Assembly (NCBI RefSeq): GCF_009827515.1
Contig: NZ_WTYO01000005.1
Coordinates: 205,732-269,731 of the forward strand
Length of the DNA: 64,000 bases
Reading direction: 5' to 3'
Source: Pelagerythrobacter marinus
GTDB taxonomy: Bacteria > Pseudomonadota > Alphaproteobacteria > Sphingomonadales > Sphingomonadaceae
Shown here: positions 1-8,409 of the stretch, piece after piece
How the letters are laid out: every line of letters begins with the position of its first letter
How positions within the stretch are numbered: position 1 is the first letter of the stretch
Notes under the pieces: model-generated
The model's input: only the letters and a program-made list of their open reading frames with translations
Database searches by the model: none
What the model was told of the DNA's origin: nothing
Made by a program: the position numbers and the translations under genes

Positions 1-2166
1 CTGCGCATAGGTGATCTCGCGCGAGGCGCTGACCGGGAAGCTCTCGATGTCCTTCACGAAGCCCGCCAGCGACAGGATCGCGCCCGGGGCGAAGTACCAT
101 TCGAGCGAGAGGTCGTAGTTCCACGCCCGGTACGGCTCGATGAACGGATTGCCCGAGCTGATGCGGAAGTTGAACTCGTCCACCGAGCCGCCCGGCGTCA
201 GCGAGCCGAGCGTGGGCCGCGTGATGACCTGCGCGATCGCACCGCGGACGATGAAGTTGTCCGCCGGGAAGATGTTCAGGTTCGCCGCCGGCAGGAAATC
301 GTCGTAGCTGCGATCGACGTTGACGTACTGGCCCGAGACGAAGCCCTGCGAGGACTGGTCGGTATGGGCATAGCGCACGCCGAAGTTGCCGGTCATCCGC
401 ACGCCCGGGTCGATCTCGAAGTCGGTCTGGAAGTAACCGCCGGTCACTTCCTCGCTCACGCCCCGCTCATCGCCTTCGCGCGTCGCGGCCGGAATGTTGT
501 AGAGATCGAGGAACGCGACCGCCGCGTCGAGATCGGGCACGATCCAGGCATTGGTGTTGCCCGCAGGCTGCCCGGCGTCGCCGAGTTCGAACAGCTCGGC
601 CAGGTCGGGCGTGACAGGCGCACCGTAGGCCCCGGGCGCGCAATCGAAGGCCGAGCAATACTGGCTGTCGCGCCGCGCGCTCGTGGTGAAGAACTCGAAC
701 TTGCGATAGAACGGCCCGGCCGACAGCGTCAGGCCGTGAACCGGCTCGTACTCGAGATCGAGCGCGATGGTCTTGAACTTGTTCTCGACCCGGCTCGGCC
801 GGTCGCGGAACTCCGCCAGCTGGAAGTTGCCCGGATCGGTCACGTCGGTGCCGAACGTCAGCCGGGGAAACTTCATGTCGGAATAGTCGTAGCTGTAGTC
901 GCCGTCGCGATCGTCGAAGATGATCGTGGTCTCGACGGGGATCGTCGCGTCCGACTTCGAGAAGCCGCCCGAAAGCGTGGCCGTGAAGTCGCCGAAACGC
1001 TGTTCGAACCGGCCGGAGACCTGGTAGAAATCGGTCTCGCTCTCGCGGTGGTAGCGTTCGTTGCGGATCCAGGCGTTCGACAGGTCGGCGCTGACGAGGT
1101 TGGGGCCGTCGATCGTGTAGTCGACGACGTCGATCTCGTCCTCGTTCGAACGCAGGAGCACTTCGCCCCAGTACTCGTCCCGGTCTTCCTTGAAGTTCGA
1201 GTAGAGCGCGTTGATCTCGATGTCGGTGCTGTCGGTCGGGCGGAACTGGACCGCCGCCGTGGCGCCGAGCCGCTCGCGCTCGTGATTGACGAGGCCGTAG
1301 CGCGGGATGCGCGGGTGGAAGGCTTCGCGCACTTCGACGCAGCCCGGGTCGGCCGGATTGGCCTCGCAATCGACTCCGCCGACCGAACGGAACGTGGCGT
1401 TGTTGGCCCAGCGGACCGAGTTGTTGCCCAGCTCGGCCGTCTCGTACTTCGACCATGCGACCGAGGCCGACACGCCGAAGGTCTCGTCCGCGTTGTTCCA
1501 GGCGGCAAGGCCGGCGAGGCGCGGCGAGATGTCGTCGTTGAGATCGTTATACCGCCCCTGGGCGGTGACGACGAGCTTCGTGCCCGCGCCATAGGCCAGC
1601 GGGTTGCCGGTGCTCAGATCGATCACCGCGCCCAACGAACCCTCGTCCAGCTTGGCCGAGGCCGTCTTGTTGACGACGATCGAGTTGAACAGCTCGGAGG
1701 CGAACACGTTGAAATCGAACGCGCGGTCGCGGTTCGACGATGCGCCGTCGACCGATGTCGCGATCGTCTCCATCCCGTTCACCCGCACGCGGGTGAACTG
1801 TGCGCCAAGGCCGCGAACCGTGATCTGGCGCCCCTCGCCCGCGTCGCGTTCGATCGCGACGCCGGGGATGCGCTGAAGCGATTCGGCGAGGTTGGTGTCG
1901 GGAAACTTCGCGATGTCTTCCGCGACGATGACGTCGACCTGGCCGACCGCCTCGCGCTTGGCGGCGACAGCCGCGTTCAGCGATTCGCGAAAACCGGAAA
2001 CAACGATGACATTGCCTTCGTCGGCAACGTCGGCCACTGCCTCGTCACCGACTTCCTCGGCATCGAGCGTGCCGGCGTCCTGTGCGTGGAGCGCCTGCGG
2101 CAGAACGAGCGCGCCGCCGGCCAGCAGGGCCGCCTTCGTACGACGCGAAACGAGTGAGTACTTCAT
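1..2166 (-). CDS. TonB-dependent receptor, 3' end cut by window edge
   Basis: About 722 residues are visible; the C-terminal barrel strands lie beyond the left edge. The start is ATG at 2166, with GGGAGG just upstream. It has an N-terminal signal peptide (MKYSLVSRRTKAALLAGGAL) ending near ALHAQ. An acidic linker and a plug domain follow, with FPDTNLAESLQRIPGV and ITVRGLGAQFTRVRVNG, the pattern of the Xanthomonas/Caulobacter class of oligosaccharide receptors. The barrel repeats alternate aromatic strands. It is divergent from the pectate lyase, with an ACCGGT operator only 15 bp before its start, so it probably imports pectin oligosaccharides across the outer membrane. The substrate is inferred from context. 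I am sure of the family. Confidence 0.93.
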   Translation of the reverse strand, partial: MKYSLVSRRTKAALLAGGALVLPQALHAQDAGTLDAEEVGDEAVADVADEGNVIVVSGFRESLNAAVAAKREAVGQVDVIVAEDIAKFPDTNLAESLQRIPGVAIERDAGEGRQITVRGLGAQFTRVRVNGMETIATSVDGASSNRDRAFDFNVFASELFNSIVVNKTASAKLDEGSLGAVIDLSTGNPLAYGAGTKLVVTAQGRYNDLNDDISPRLAGLAAWNNADETFGVSASVAWSKYETAELGNNSVRWANNATFRSVGGVDCEANPADPGCVEVREAFHPRIPRYGLVNHERERLGATAAVQFRPTDSTDIEINALYSNFKEDRDEYWGEVLLRSNEDEIDVVDYTIDGPNLVSADLSNAWIRNERYHRESETDFYQVSGRFEQRFGDFTATLSGGFSKSDATIPVETTIIFDDRDGDYSYDYSDMKFPRLTFGTDVTDPGNFQLAEFRDRPSRVENKFKTIALDLEYEPVHGLTLSAGPFYRKFEFFTTSARRDSQYCSAFDCAPGAYGAPVTPDLAELFELGDAGQPAGNTNAWIVPDLDAAVAFLDLYNIPAATREGDERGVSEEVTGGYFQTDFEIDPGVRMTGNFGVRYAHTDQSSQGFVSGQYVNVDRSYDDFLPAANLNIFPADNFIVRGAIAQVITRPTLGSLTPGGSVDEFNFRISSGNPFIEPYRAWNYDLSLEWYFAPGAILSLAGFVKDIESFPVSASREITYAQ

Positions 2167-2180
2167 AACTCCTCCCAAAA

Positions 2181-2195
2181 TGGCACCGGTGTCTT
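2181..2195. promoter_or_regulatory. LacI-type operator upstream of the TonB receptor
   Basis: TGGCACCGGTGTCTT, with core ACCGGT at 2185-2190, is a near-perfect palindrome (GGCACC/GACACC). It lies 15 bp before the receptor start, where a bound repressor would block initiation or early elongation. It matches three other sites in this locus (2270, 8347 and 9518). The regulator is inferred to be the LacI protein at 8410-9435. Confidence 0.6.
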
Positions 2196-2269
2196 TTTGG
2201 GGTGAGCTTGCGGGCGCCTCAGCGCCACACCCATCCGACATCCGATCATTCCCAACTCCGGCCTTTTTT

Positions 2270-2283
2270 GGTAACCGGTGTCA
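2270..2283. promoter_or_regulatory. LacI-type operator upstream of pectate lyase
   Basis: GGTAACCGGTGTCA, with core ACCGGT at 2274-2279, lies 56 bp before the pectate lyase ATG. It has the same GTGTCA right half as the sites at 8347 and 9518. Placement and similarity suggest LacI control of the lyase-cupin pair. Confidence 0.62.
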
Positions 2284-2338
2284 TTCTTCATTGCCTAAGC
2301 GGGCCAGCCTTGTCAAGTTAAGTCGGAGAGGAGATGTC

Positions 2339-3685
2339 ATGAAATCGAAAATTGCAACCCGCCTGGTCGCTCTTGCCGGGGCCTTCGGCCTGCTTCTTGC
2401 CGCCCCTGCCCAGGCCGCTCCGCCCGACCCGACCGAGGGCGGCAAGGGCGGCCGCATCATCCGGGTGACCACCCTCGCCAAGGACGGGCCCGGCAGCCTG
2501 GCCGAAGCGCTCGCCGCCAAGGGGCCGCGAATCATCGTGTTCGAAGTGGGCGGCGCGATCGACCTCGATCGCTCCACGCTGCGGATCAGCGAACCTTATG
2601 TCACCATTGCCGGGCAGACGGCCCCCTCCCCCGGCGTCACGCTGCTGCGCGGCGGGATCGACGTGAAGACGCACGATGTGAAGATCAGCCACTTGCGGGT
2701 TCTGACCGGCGCGGCCGGCCAGGCCAAGCGGAGCGGATGGGAAACCGATGCCTTCTCCACGGCCGGGGCGGCGAACGTCCTGGTGGAGAACAACACGTTC
2801 ATGTGGGCGATCGACGAGAACATGTCGGCCAGCGGGCCGCGCTTCACCGGCGATACGATCGAGGAATGGCGCAAGGGCACGAGCCACAACGTGACCTTCC
2901 GCCTCAACCTCGCGGCCGAGGGGCTTGCCGATTCGAGCCATCCGAAGGGCGAGCATTCGAAAGGCTCGCTGATCCACGACAACGCCACCGGCATCGTCTT
3001 CGACCGCAATATCTGGGCGCACAATGTCGAACGCTCGCCCCTGGTGAAAGGCGGCGCGCAGGTCGCGCTGGTCAACAACCTGATCTACAATCCGCAGCTG
3101 CGCGCCGTGCACTACAACCTGATGGACCTCGAATGGGCCGGCCAGCCCCACGTCACGGGGGAGATCACCGCGGTCGGCAATGTCATGCGCGGGGGCAACG
3201 ACACGGATGAAGGCCTGCCCTTCCTCATGCTCGGCGGCGTGGGCGACCTCGCCTATTACGGCCGCGACAACGTGGCGGTCGATCGCCACGGCAACGCGCT
3301 GCCCGAGTTCGGACGCTACGGCCACACCCGGGCGCGCCTGATTCGCGCAGACGCCCCGCTGGCCGATCTTTCCGGGTTCGATGTCCTTCCCTCGCAGGAC
3401 GTGGAGACCACGTTGCTCGCCACCGCCGGTGCGCGCCCCTGGGACCGGGGCGAGGAGGAAATCCGCGTGCTCTTCTACATCGCCGAAGGACGCGGGGAGA
3501 TCATCGATTCGGAAGACGAGGTCGGCGGCTATCCCGAGATTGCCGAGACTCGCGCCCCCTTCCGCGAGGCCGAGTGGAACCTCGACACGATGACGCCGCT
3601 CAGCGGCCGCTATCCCGGCCAGAAGGCCGGGGCGCAGGAGCACCTGTCGCCTCGCGACCGCGAAATGCGTGGGGGCGCGCGGTGA
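2339..3685 (+). CDS. secreted pectate lyase-like protein
   Basis: 448 residues from ATG 2339; GGAGAGGAGATGTC upstream supplies a ribosome site. A classical signal peptide ends near PAQAAPPD. The mature part is a parallel beta-helix of the pectate lyase type (polysaccharide lyase 1-like). It has the opening pattern RIIRVTTLAKDGPGSLAEAL, then YVTIAGQTAPSPGVTL and repeated N-rich turns such as VLVENNTFMW and VFDRNIWAHN. Family members cleave alpha-1,4 polygalacturonate by beta-elimination, giving unsaturated oligouronides. Its stop overlaps the GTG of the next gene (GTGA). The TonB receptor is divergent, and an ACCGGT operator sits upstream. Exact substrate and catalytic residues were not verified. 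Confidence 0.87.
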   Translation: MKSKIATRLVALAGAFGLLLAAPAQAAPPDPTEGGKGGRIIRVTTLAKDGPGSLAEALAAKGPRIIVFEVGGAIDLDRSTLRISEPYVTIAGQTAPSPGVTLLRGGIDVKTHDVKISHLRVLTGAAGQAKRSGWETDAFSTAGAANVLVENNTFMWAIDENMSASGPRFTGDTIEEWRKGTSHNVTFRLNLAAEGLADSSHPKGEHSKGSLIHDNATGIVFDRNIWAHNVERSPLVKGGAQVALVNNLIYNPQLRAVHYNLMDLEWAGQPHVTGEITAVGNVMRGGNDTDEGLPFLMLGGVGDLAYYGRDNVAVDRHGNALPEFGRYGHTRARLIRADAPLADLSGFDVLPSQDVETTLLATAGARPWDRGEEEIRVLFYIAEGRGEIIDSEDEVGGYPEIAETRAPFREAEWNLDTMTPLSGRYPGQKAGAQEHLSPRDREMRGGAR

Positions 3686-4119
3686 GGCGCGGCTGGGCCC
3701 TGGCCGCGGCGTTGACCCTCCCGGCCTGCGTGGCGGCATCCGGGGCGGGCCCCGCCGCGGCCCCGCCGATGGTGGTCGTTTCCGAAAGTGACGTGATGGT
3801 GCGCGAGGCGCCGCCGCATGGCGCGATCGGAATGTCCACCGCCTATCGCATCAGCGACGCGGCCCCGCAGCCGCGCACGATGGAGTTCCGCCGCCGCGTC
3901 CTCGACCCGGGTGCGGCGGTCGGCGAGCATCCGATCGCGCACGACGAAGTCTACTACGTCACCGCCGGCCGCGGCGTCGTGATCTCGGATGGGGAGGAGG
4001 CGGAATTGCGCCCCGGCATGGCGGCGTACCTCTACGAAGGGGCCGTCGTCGGCATCCGGCAGGTCGGCGACGAACCGCTGTCGATCATCATCGCCTATCC
4101 CGTGGCGCCGCGCGACTAG
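3682..4119 (+). CDS. cupin-domain lipoprotein, possibly KdgF-like
   Basis: 145 residues from GTG 3682, which overlaps the lyase stop. The reading frame is open further upstream, but the GTG gives an RRGWALAAAL signal and a lipobox-like LPAC near residue 17. A single cupin fold follows: GEHPIAHDEVYYVTAGRG contains two His and a Glu in metal-ligand positions, then ELRPGMAAYLYEG. Known KdgF cupins speed conversion of unsaturated monouronates to the linear 5-keto sugar and are usually short and cytoplasmic. This one appears exported, so it could act in the periplasm. Function is inferred from its coupling to the lyase. Confidence 0.7.
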   Translation: MRRGWALAAALTLPACVAASGAGPAAAPPMVVVSESDVMVREAPPHGAIGMSTAYRISDAAPQPRTMEFRRRVLDPGAAVGEHPIAHDEVYYVTAGRGVVISDGEEAELRPGMAAYLYEGAVVGIRQVGDEPLSIIIAYPVAPRD

Positions 4120-4150
4120 CCGCGGTGCCACCGGCACAGCGCCCGCCGGC

Positions 4151-5719
4151 TCAGCTCCCGGGCTGGATATAGGGAGCCGTCGCCCAGAGCTCGCGCTCCC
4201 AGCGGCGCGGATCGGCGACCATCGCCGTGGACCCGTCGCCGATCACCAGCGTGGCGCGCTCGGGCAGGCGGTAGGCATCCCAGTGCGCCAGGCCCGGCCG
4301 CCCCGTCCGCGCAAGGCCGGTGAACGCCGCGATCATCGCCGCGCTCGTCTCGGCCGCGCCGCCCCCCGTGCCCGAATAGCTGCCGGGCGCGTCCAGCGTC
4401 CCGAAGACATAGGGAATGTCGTCGGTATGAGCCGCCCCGCGCAGCGGATCGACCGGTGACGGCCGATCGAGCTGGTAAACCCAGGTCGCCTGCGCGCCGG
4501 CGCGGGCGCGGGCGCGGGCGTCGGCCTCTATCACCTGGCCCGGCCAGCTCCGGCCCGCGGTCGTGGCGGCATAGAACAGGCGCGCGGGCGACCAGTCCGG
4601 GTAGCGCGCGCGATACCGGGCGACGACCCAGCGCGGGTCGAGGTCGATACGGATCTGGGGTGCCAGCCGTTCGGCGATGTTCGACCAGTCGAGGCCGGTG
4701 AGCACCGGGCCGCGCGGGTCGATGAACGCCCGTGTCTCGTCGCGCGTGTTGCCGAGGATCATCGGCACGTGCAGCGACCGGGGGGCTGCGTCGGGCCAGA
4801 AGGGGTGGCGCGGCAGGTTGGTCATGTCGAGCACCGGCCCGAAATAGACCCGGCCGCCCAGGATCGGATCGCGCGCCGCGAGGCCTTCCACCAGCCGTTC
4901 CGCCGGCAGGGAAAGCAGTGTCTCCATGTCCCCTTCGCGCACGCCGATCTCGCCCAGGAACGCGCGCGTGCGCTCCCGCGCATTGGCAGGGCCGCTGGCC
5001 GTTACCTGCTGGCCGCTCATCGTCGCGGCTGCATGGAAAAGGCCGTCGGCGGCGGGCATGGCCATGAGGGTCGCGATCTTGGCGCCGCCACCCGACTGCC
5101 CGAATGCCATGACCCGCGCGGGATCGCCCCCGAACGCATCGATATTCGCGCGCACCCATTCGAGCGCCTGGACCAGGTCGAGCTGGCCCAGGTTGCCGCT
5201 GTCGGCGAACCGGTCGCCCCAGGGCGAGAACCAGCCGTAACCGAACACGTTCAGCCGCTGGTTCACCGTCACGACGACGACATCGCCTTGTTCGGCCAGG
5301 CGGTGCCCGTGGGTCAGCGGGTCGGTGACTGTTCCCGAGGTATAGGCCCCACCGTGGAAATAGACCATGACCGGCCGCCGCGCGCGCGGGTTCGCGTCGG
5401 GCGTCCAGACGTTGAGGAACAGGCAATCCTCGCTCTGGGAATGATCCTGCAGCCCCAGTTGCGGGGCGATCGGGCCGAACCCGGTGGCATCGACCGGGCC
5501 GGTCGGCGCGGGCACCGGCCGGGGTGCCGCGAAGCGGCTGGCACGCGCATACCGGATGCCGAGGAAAGCCGCGACGGTGCCCGTGCGCAGTCCGCGATAG
5601 GGCCCGGCCTGCGGGCGCGCGGGCGAACGCGCGGCCCAGGCCGGCGCGGCCGCGGCACCGGCTCCCGCCGCCATGCCCGCGACGACGAACGCGCGCCGGT
5701 CGATCCTAGCGCCGGACAT
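4151..5719 (-). CDS. Tat-exported type B carboxylesterase
   Basis: 522 residues from ATG 5719, chosen because it overlaps the end of the kinase gene by 14 bp and puts the twin-arginine motif (DRRAFVVAG) at residue 6. A longer start at 5743 is possible. Type B carboxylesterase marks are EDCLFLNVWTP, oxyanion-hole YFHGGAY, nucleophile elbow GQSGGG (the usual family form is GESAG) and the histidine block AAHTDDIPYVFG. Enzymes of this family hydrolyse carboxylic esters. Being last in a pectin operon, it may remove acetyl or methyl esters from pectic fragments in the periplasm; that role is inference. Confidence 0.85.
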   Translation of the reverse strand: MSGARIDRRAFVVAGMAAGAGAAAAPAWAARSPARPQAGPYRGLRTGTVAAFLGIRYARASRFAAPRPVPAPTGPVDATGFGPIAPQLGLQDHSQSEDCLFLNVWTPDANPRARRPVMVYFHGGAYTSGTVTDPLTHGHRLAEQGDVVVVTVNQRLNVFGYGWFSPWGDRFADSGNLGQLDLVQALEWVRANIDAFGGDPARVMAFGQSGGGAKIATLMAMPAADGLFHAAATMSGQQVTASGPANARERTRAFLGEIGVREGDMETLLSLPAERLVEGLAARDPILGGRVYFGPVLDMTNLPRHPFWPDAAPRSLHVPMILGNTRDETRAFIDPRGPVLTGLDWSNIAERLAPQIRIDLDPRWVVARYRARYPDWSPARLFYAATTAGRSWPGQVIEADARARARAGAQATWVYQLDRPSPVDPLRGAAHTDDIPYVFGTLDAPGSYSGTGGGAAETSAAMIAAFTGLARTGRPGLAHWDAYRLPERATLVIGDGSTAMVADPRRWERELWATAPYIQPGS

Positions 5720-6728
5720 CGCCGCCGCCGGCATCGAAGGCATCGAGTTCTGTCCGGGTGGCGAGGATCATGTCGCCGGTGAAGCCATGCTTCATCACCG
5801 CCATCGCGAGCGCCGACCTGGCCATGTCCTGCGCCGTGGCCCCGTCCAGATAACGCAGGATGAGGCCGGCGGCGAAGGCGTCGCCCGTTCCGATGCGATC
5901 GATCACGCCCTCGATCCGCACCTCTTCGGTCTGCCAGTGATCGTGGCGCCGGTCGACCCGGGCCGCGAGCCGGTGGACCTGCCCCGTTTCGACATGGCGC
6001 GCGGTCGAGGCGATCAGCTCCAGCGAAGGGAACGCGGCAAAGGCCGCTTCGGCCGCCTCGCGCCGCCGGTCGGGCCCTTCGCCGGAAAAGGTTTCTCCGA
6101 GCAGCAGCGAAATGTCCCGGTGGTTCCCGATCAGCACCCGCGCCGCGCCCACCATTTCGCGCAGGATCTCGCGCGGGTTCGAATCCCACGCCTCCCACAA
6201 GTTGGCGCGATAGTTGCCGTCGAAACAGATCGGCACGCCCGCCGCGCGGGCCGCGGCCTGGGCCGCCCGGGCAAGCTCGACCCCGCGGGGGCCGAGAGCA
6301 GGGGTGATGCCGGACATGTGCAGCAGGCCGGCGCCGCCAAGGGCACCGGCGAAATCGAGGTCGTCCGGCCGCGCTTCGGCAAAGGCGCTGCCGCCGCGGT
6401 CGTACGTCACCCGGCCGGCCACCGGCCCGGCGGGCGGTTCGAGGAAATAGAGGCCCATGCGGCCGGGGCCGGTCGCCATCGCCGCGATGTCCACCCCGGC
6501 CGCCGCCAGGGTGGACCGTGCCATCCGGCCGAGCGGATTGTCGGGCACGACCGTGAGCATTCGCGCTGCCTGGCCGAGGCTGGCCAGCGCCGCGGCGACA
6601 TTGGCTTCGGCCCCGCCGACCGCCACGTCGAGCGCGTTCGCGCGCGCCAGCGGCAATCCGGCCGGCGGCGACAGGCGGACGAGCATTTCGCCGAAACAGA
6701 CGACCGGTGCCGTCACAGGCCCGCTCAC
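5706..6728 (-). CDS. kdgK: 2-keto-3-deoxygluconate kinase (PfkB family)
   Basis: 340 residues from GTG 6728, which overlaps the dehydrogenase stop (GTGA). A second GTG at 6716 is also possible. PfkB sugar-kinase features are CFGEMLVRLSP at the start, GGAEANVAAALASLG, and the anion-hole/catalytic-base motif GTGDAFAAGLI near residue 280. KdgK phosphorylates KDG to KDPG, the last step before KDPG aldolase. Identity as KdgK rather than another PfkB kinase rests on the neighbouring kduD and isomerase. No KDPG aldolase is present in the window. Confidence 0.85.
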   Translation of the reverse strand: MSGPVTAPVVCFGEMLVRLSPPAGLPLARANALDVAVGGAEANVAAALASLGQAARMLTVVPDNPLGRMARSTLAAAGVDIAAMATGPGRMGLYFLEPPAGPVAGRVTYDRGGSAFAEARPDDLDFAGALGGAGLLHMSGITPALGPRGVELARAAQAAARAAGVPICFDGNYRANLWEAWDSNPREILREMVGAARVLIGNHRDISLLLGETFSGEGPDRRREAAEAAFAAFPSLELIASTARHVETGQVHRLAARVDRRHDHWQTEEVRIEGVIDRIGTGDAFAAGLILRYLDGATAQDMARSALAMAVMKHGFTGDMILATRTELDAFDAGGGDVRR

Positions 6729-7498
6729 CGTGCCAGCCAGCCGCCGTCCACCGCGAGGATATGGCCCTGGACATAGTCCGCGGCGCGGCTGGCGAGGAAG
6801 ACCGCGGCGCCGCCGATATCCGCCGGATCGCCCCAGCGCTGCTCGGGAATGCGTTCCAGGATCTGGCGATTGCGCGTCTCGTCGGCCTGCAATGCGGCGG
6901 TGTTGTTGGTCGCGATATAGCCGGGCGCGATCGCATTGACGTTGATGCCCAGCGGCGCCCATTCGTTGGCCAGCAGCTTGGTCAGCCCGCCGACGCCCGA
7001 CTTGCTGGCGGTATAGCTGGGGACCCGGATGCCGCCCTGGAACGTCAGCATCGAGGCGATGTTGACGATCTTGCCGCGCGCGCCCTCCTGCGCAGCCCAC
7101 TGCGTCATGTGCCGCGCGGCCGCCTGGCAGAGGAAGAACAGCGACTTCAGGTTCGTGTCCATGACCGCGTCCCAGTCCTCTTCGGAGAACTGCAGCGCGT
7201 CTTCCCGGCGGATGATCCCTGCGTTGTTGACCAGGATGTCGAGCCGGCCGAGCTTGTCGACCACGGTATCGACGACATCGGCCACCGGTTCGATCGACGA
7301 CAGGTCGGCCGAAACCAGCTCGCACCGGCGGCCGAGCGCGCGGACCTTTTCCGCGGTCTCGTCGGCCCGGCTGCGGCCGACGGCAGCGATATCGGCGCCC
7401 GCCTCCGCCAGGGCCAGGGCAATGCCCTGGCCGATGCCGGTATTGGCGCCCGTCACGACGGCGGTGCGCCCCGTGAGATCGAAGGGGTTGGCTCCCAT
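6725..7498 (-). CDS. kduD: 2-dehydro-3-deoxy-D-gluconate 5-dehydrogenase (SDR)
   Basis: 257 residues from ATG 7498, with AAAGGGAGAG upstream. It is a classical short-chain dehydrogenase: TGANTGIG (16-23) binds the cofactor, NNAG is at 91-94, and the catalytic Ser149, Tyr162 and Lys166 (YTASK) are all present. KduD reduces 2,5-diketo-3-deoxygluconate to KDG with NAD(P)H. The length and the operon order isomerase, dehydrogenase, kinase, esterase support the assignment. The streptococcal equivalent DhuD is also an SDR. It is coupled to the kinase by a 4-bp overlap. Confidence 0.88.
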   Translation of the reverse strand: MGANPFDLTGRTAVVTGANTGIGQGIALALAEAGADIAAVGRSRADETAEKVRALGRRCELVSADLSSIEPVADVVDTVVDKLGRLDILVNNAGIIRREDALQFSEEDWDAVMDTNLKSLFFLCQAAARHMTQWAAQEGARGKIVNIASMLTFQGGIRVPSYTASKSGVGGLTKLLANEWAPLGINVNAIAPGYIATNNTAALQADETRNRQILERIPEQRWGDPADIGGAAVFLASRAADYVQGHILAVDGGWLAR

Positions 7499-7622
7499 AA
7501 CTCTCCCTTTCCTAGCAGCGTCCGGCGGCCACGCCATCCCGCGCGGCGGCCGGCCCGGGCTCCGGCGGTTCGACCTGTTGGCCCGGATCGTGCGATTCCC
7601 GAAGGGCCCGCGGCCCGAAACG

Positions 7623-8255
7623 TCAAAGGTTGCGCAGGTAGTCGCTGATCGCCTCGTCCTGCGAATTGGCGTAGAAATACTCCGCGAACCGCTCGCCCGC
7701 GATCGCCGCGCGCAGCAGGTCCTGATCGACGTTCTTCAGCACGGTCAGCATGTCGTGGCACGACGCGTCCTTCAGATCGGACAGGATGCCGCGGTTCTTG
7801 CGCATGACCTCGGCCCGTTCGCGCGGGTAGCCGGCGCCGGCCTCGTTCTCGAACAGCTTGCGATAGCAGTCCTGCAGGTTCAGTTCGGCCGCCCAGCCAA
7901 AGCCCTTGGCATAGGGCATCGAGATCGCGTTGCCGGCGTTGATCTGGTTGAACAGGAAGGCGTCGGTCGGGTCGATCACCAGCCCGCAGAAGACGCCCGG
8001 CATCGAATTGCACGCCAGCATCGAGCCCATGCCCGTGCCGCAGCCGGTGACCACGAAATCGGCCGCCTTCGAATTGAGCAGGATGCCGGCCAGCAGGCCG
8101 TTCATCACGTAAGTCAGCGAGGCCGAATCCTCCGCCGTGTACATCCCGTAGTTGAAGACCTCGTGCCCGAACGGTTCGGCAACGGTCGTCAGCGCCTCGT
8201 GGATGATGCCGTTCTTGGCGGCCTGGCTATTCTCGGTGATCAGAGCGATCTTCAT
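7623..8255 (-). CDS. RpiB/LacA/LacB-family isomerase, probable DHU isomerase
   Basis: 210 residues. It has the RpiB-family core with Cys72 in VVTGCGTGMGSMLACN and an N-terminal MKIALITENSQA strand. It is longer than ribose-5-phosphate isomerase B (about 150), with an extra C-terminal helical tail. In streptococcal uronate metabolism an RpiB-family enzyme (DhuI) isomerises 4-deoxy-5-hexosulose uronate in place of KduI. Here no KduI-like cupin isomerase is present and this gene is the first of the kduD-kdgK operon, so the same job is inferred. The gap to kduD is 124 bp. An operator lies at 8347-8366. Confidence 0.8.
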   Translation of the reverse strand: MKIALITENSQAAKNGIIHEALTTVAEPFGHEVFNYGMYTAEDSASLTYVMNGLLAGILLNSKAADFVVTGCGTGMGSMLACNSMPGVFCGLVIDPTDAFLFNQINAGNAISMPYAKGFGWAAELNLQDCYRKLFENEAGAGYPRERAEVMRKNRGILSDLKDASCHDMLTVLKNVDQDLLRAAIAGERFAEYFYANSQDEAISDYLRNL

Positions 8256-8346
8256 GGGTTCTCCCTGCCCGCGGTCGGGCTCCTGGTGCGAAATCTTCCG
8301 GTGTCCGGCCTCTTGCGTCGAAGTCGAGCCGAACGCTCGAGTCGAC

Positions 8347-8366
8347 TTAGGAAACCGGTGTCAAAA
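8347..8366. promoter_or_regulatory. LacI-type operator upstream of the isomerase operon
   Basis: TTAGGAAACCGGTGTCAAAA lies about 90 bp before the isomerase start and after the regulator stop. It is identical, in inverted orientation, to 9518-9537 over all 20 bp, which is far more than chance would give. It probably controls the isomerase-kduD-kdgK-esterase operon. Confidence 0.75.
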
Positions 8367-8409
8367 AAGGCTTCTACCCGCAAAGCGGGGGTGATTTCAA
8401 CCGGGCCGA

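Noticed and set aside
364..2157. 597-codon open frame on the plus strand
   Set aside because: It is antisense to the TonB receptor, whose signal peptide, plug and barrel are clear. The plus frame has no recognisable domain and is Arg/Val/Asp-biased as expected from a GC-rich shadow.
6709..6722. ACCGGT-containing sequence at the start of kdgK as a fifth operator
   Set aside because: It is in coding sequence and only the central hexamer matches; the flanking TGTCA/GGAAA halves are missing.
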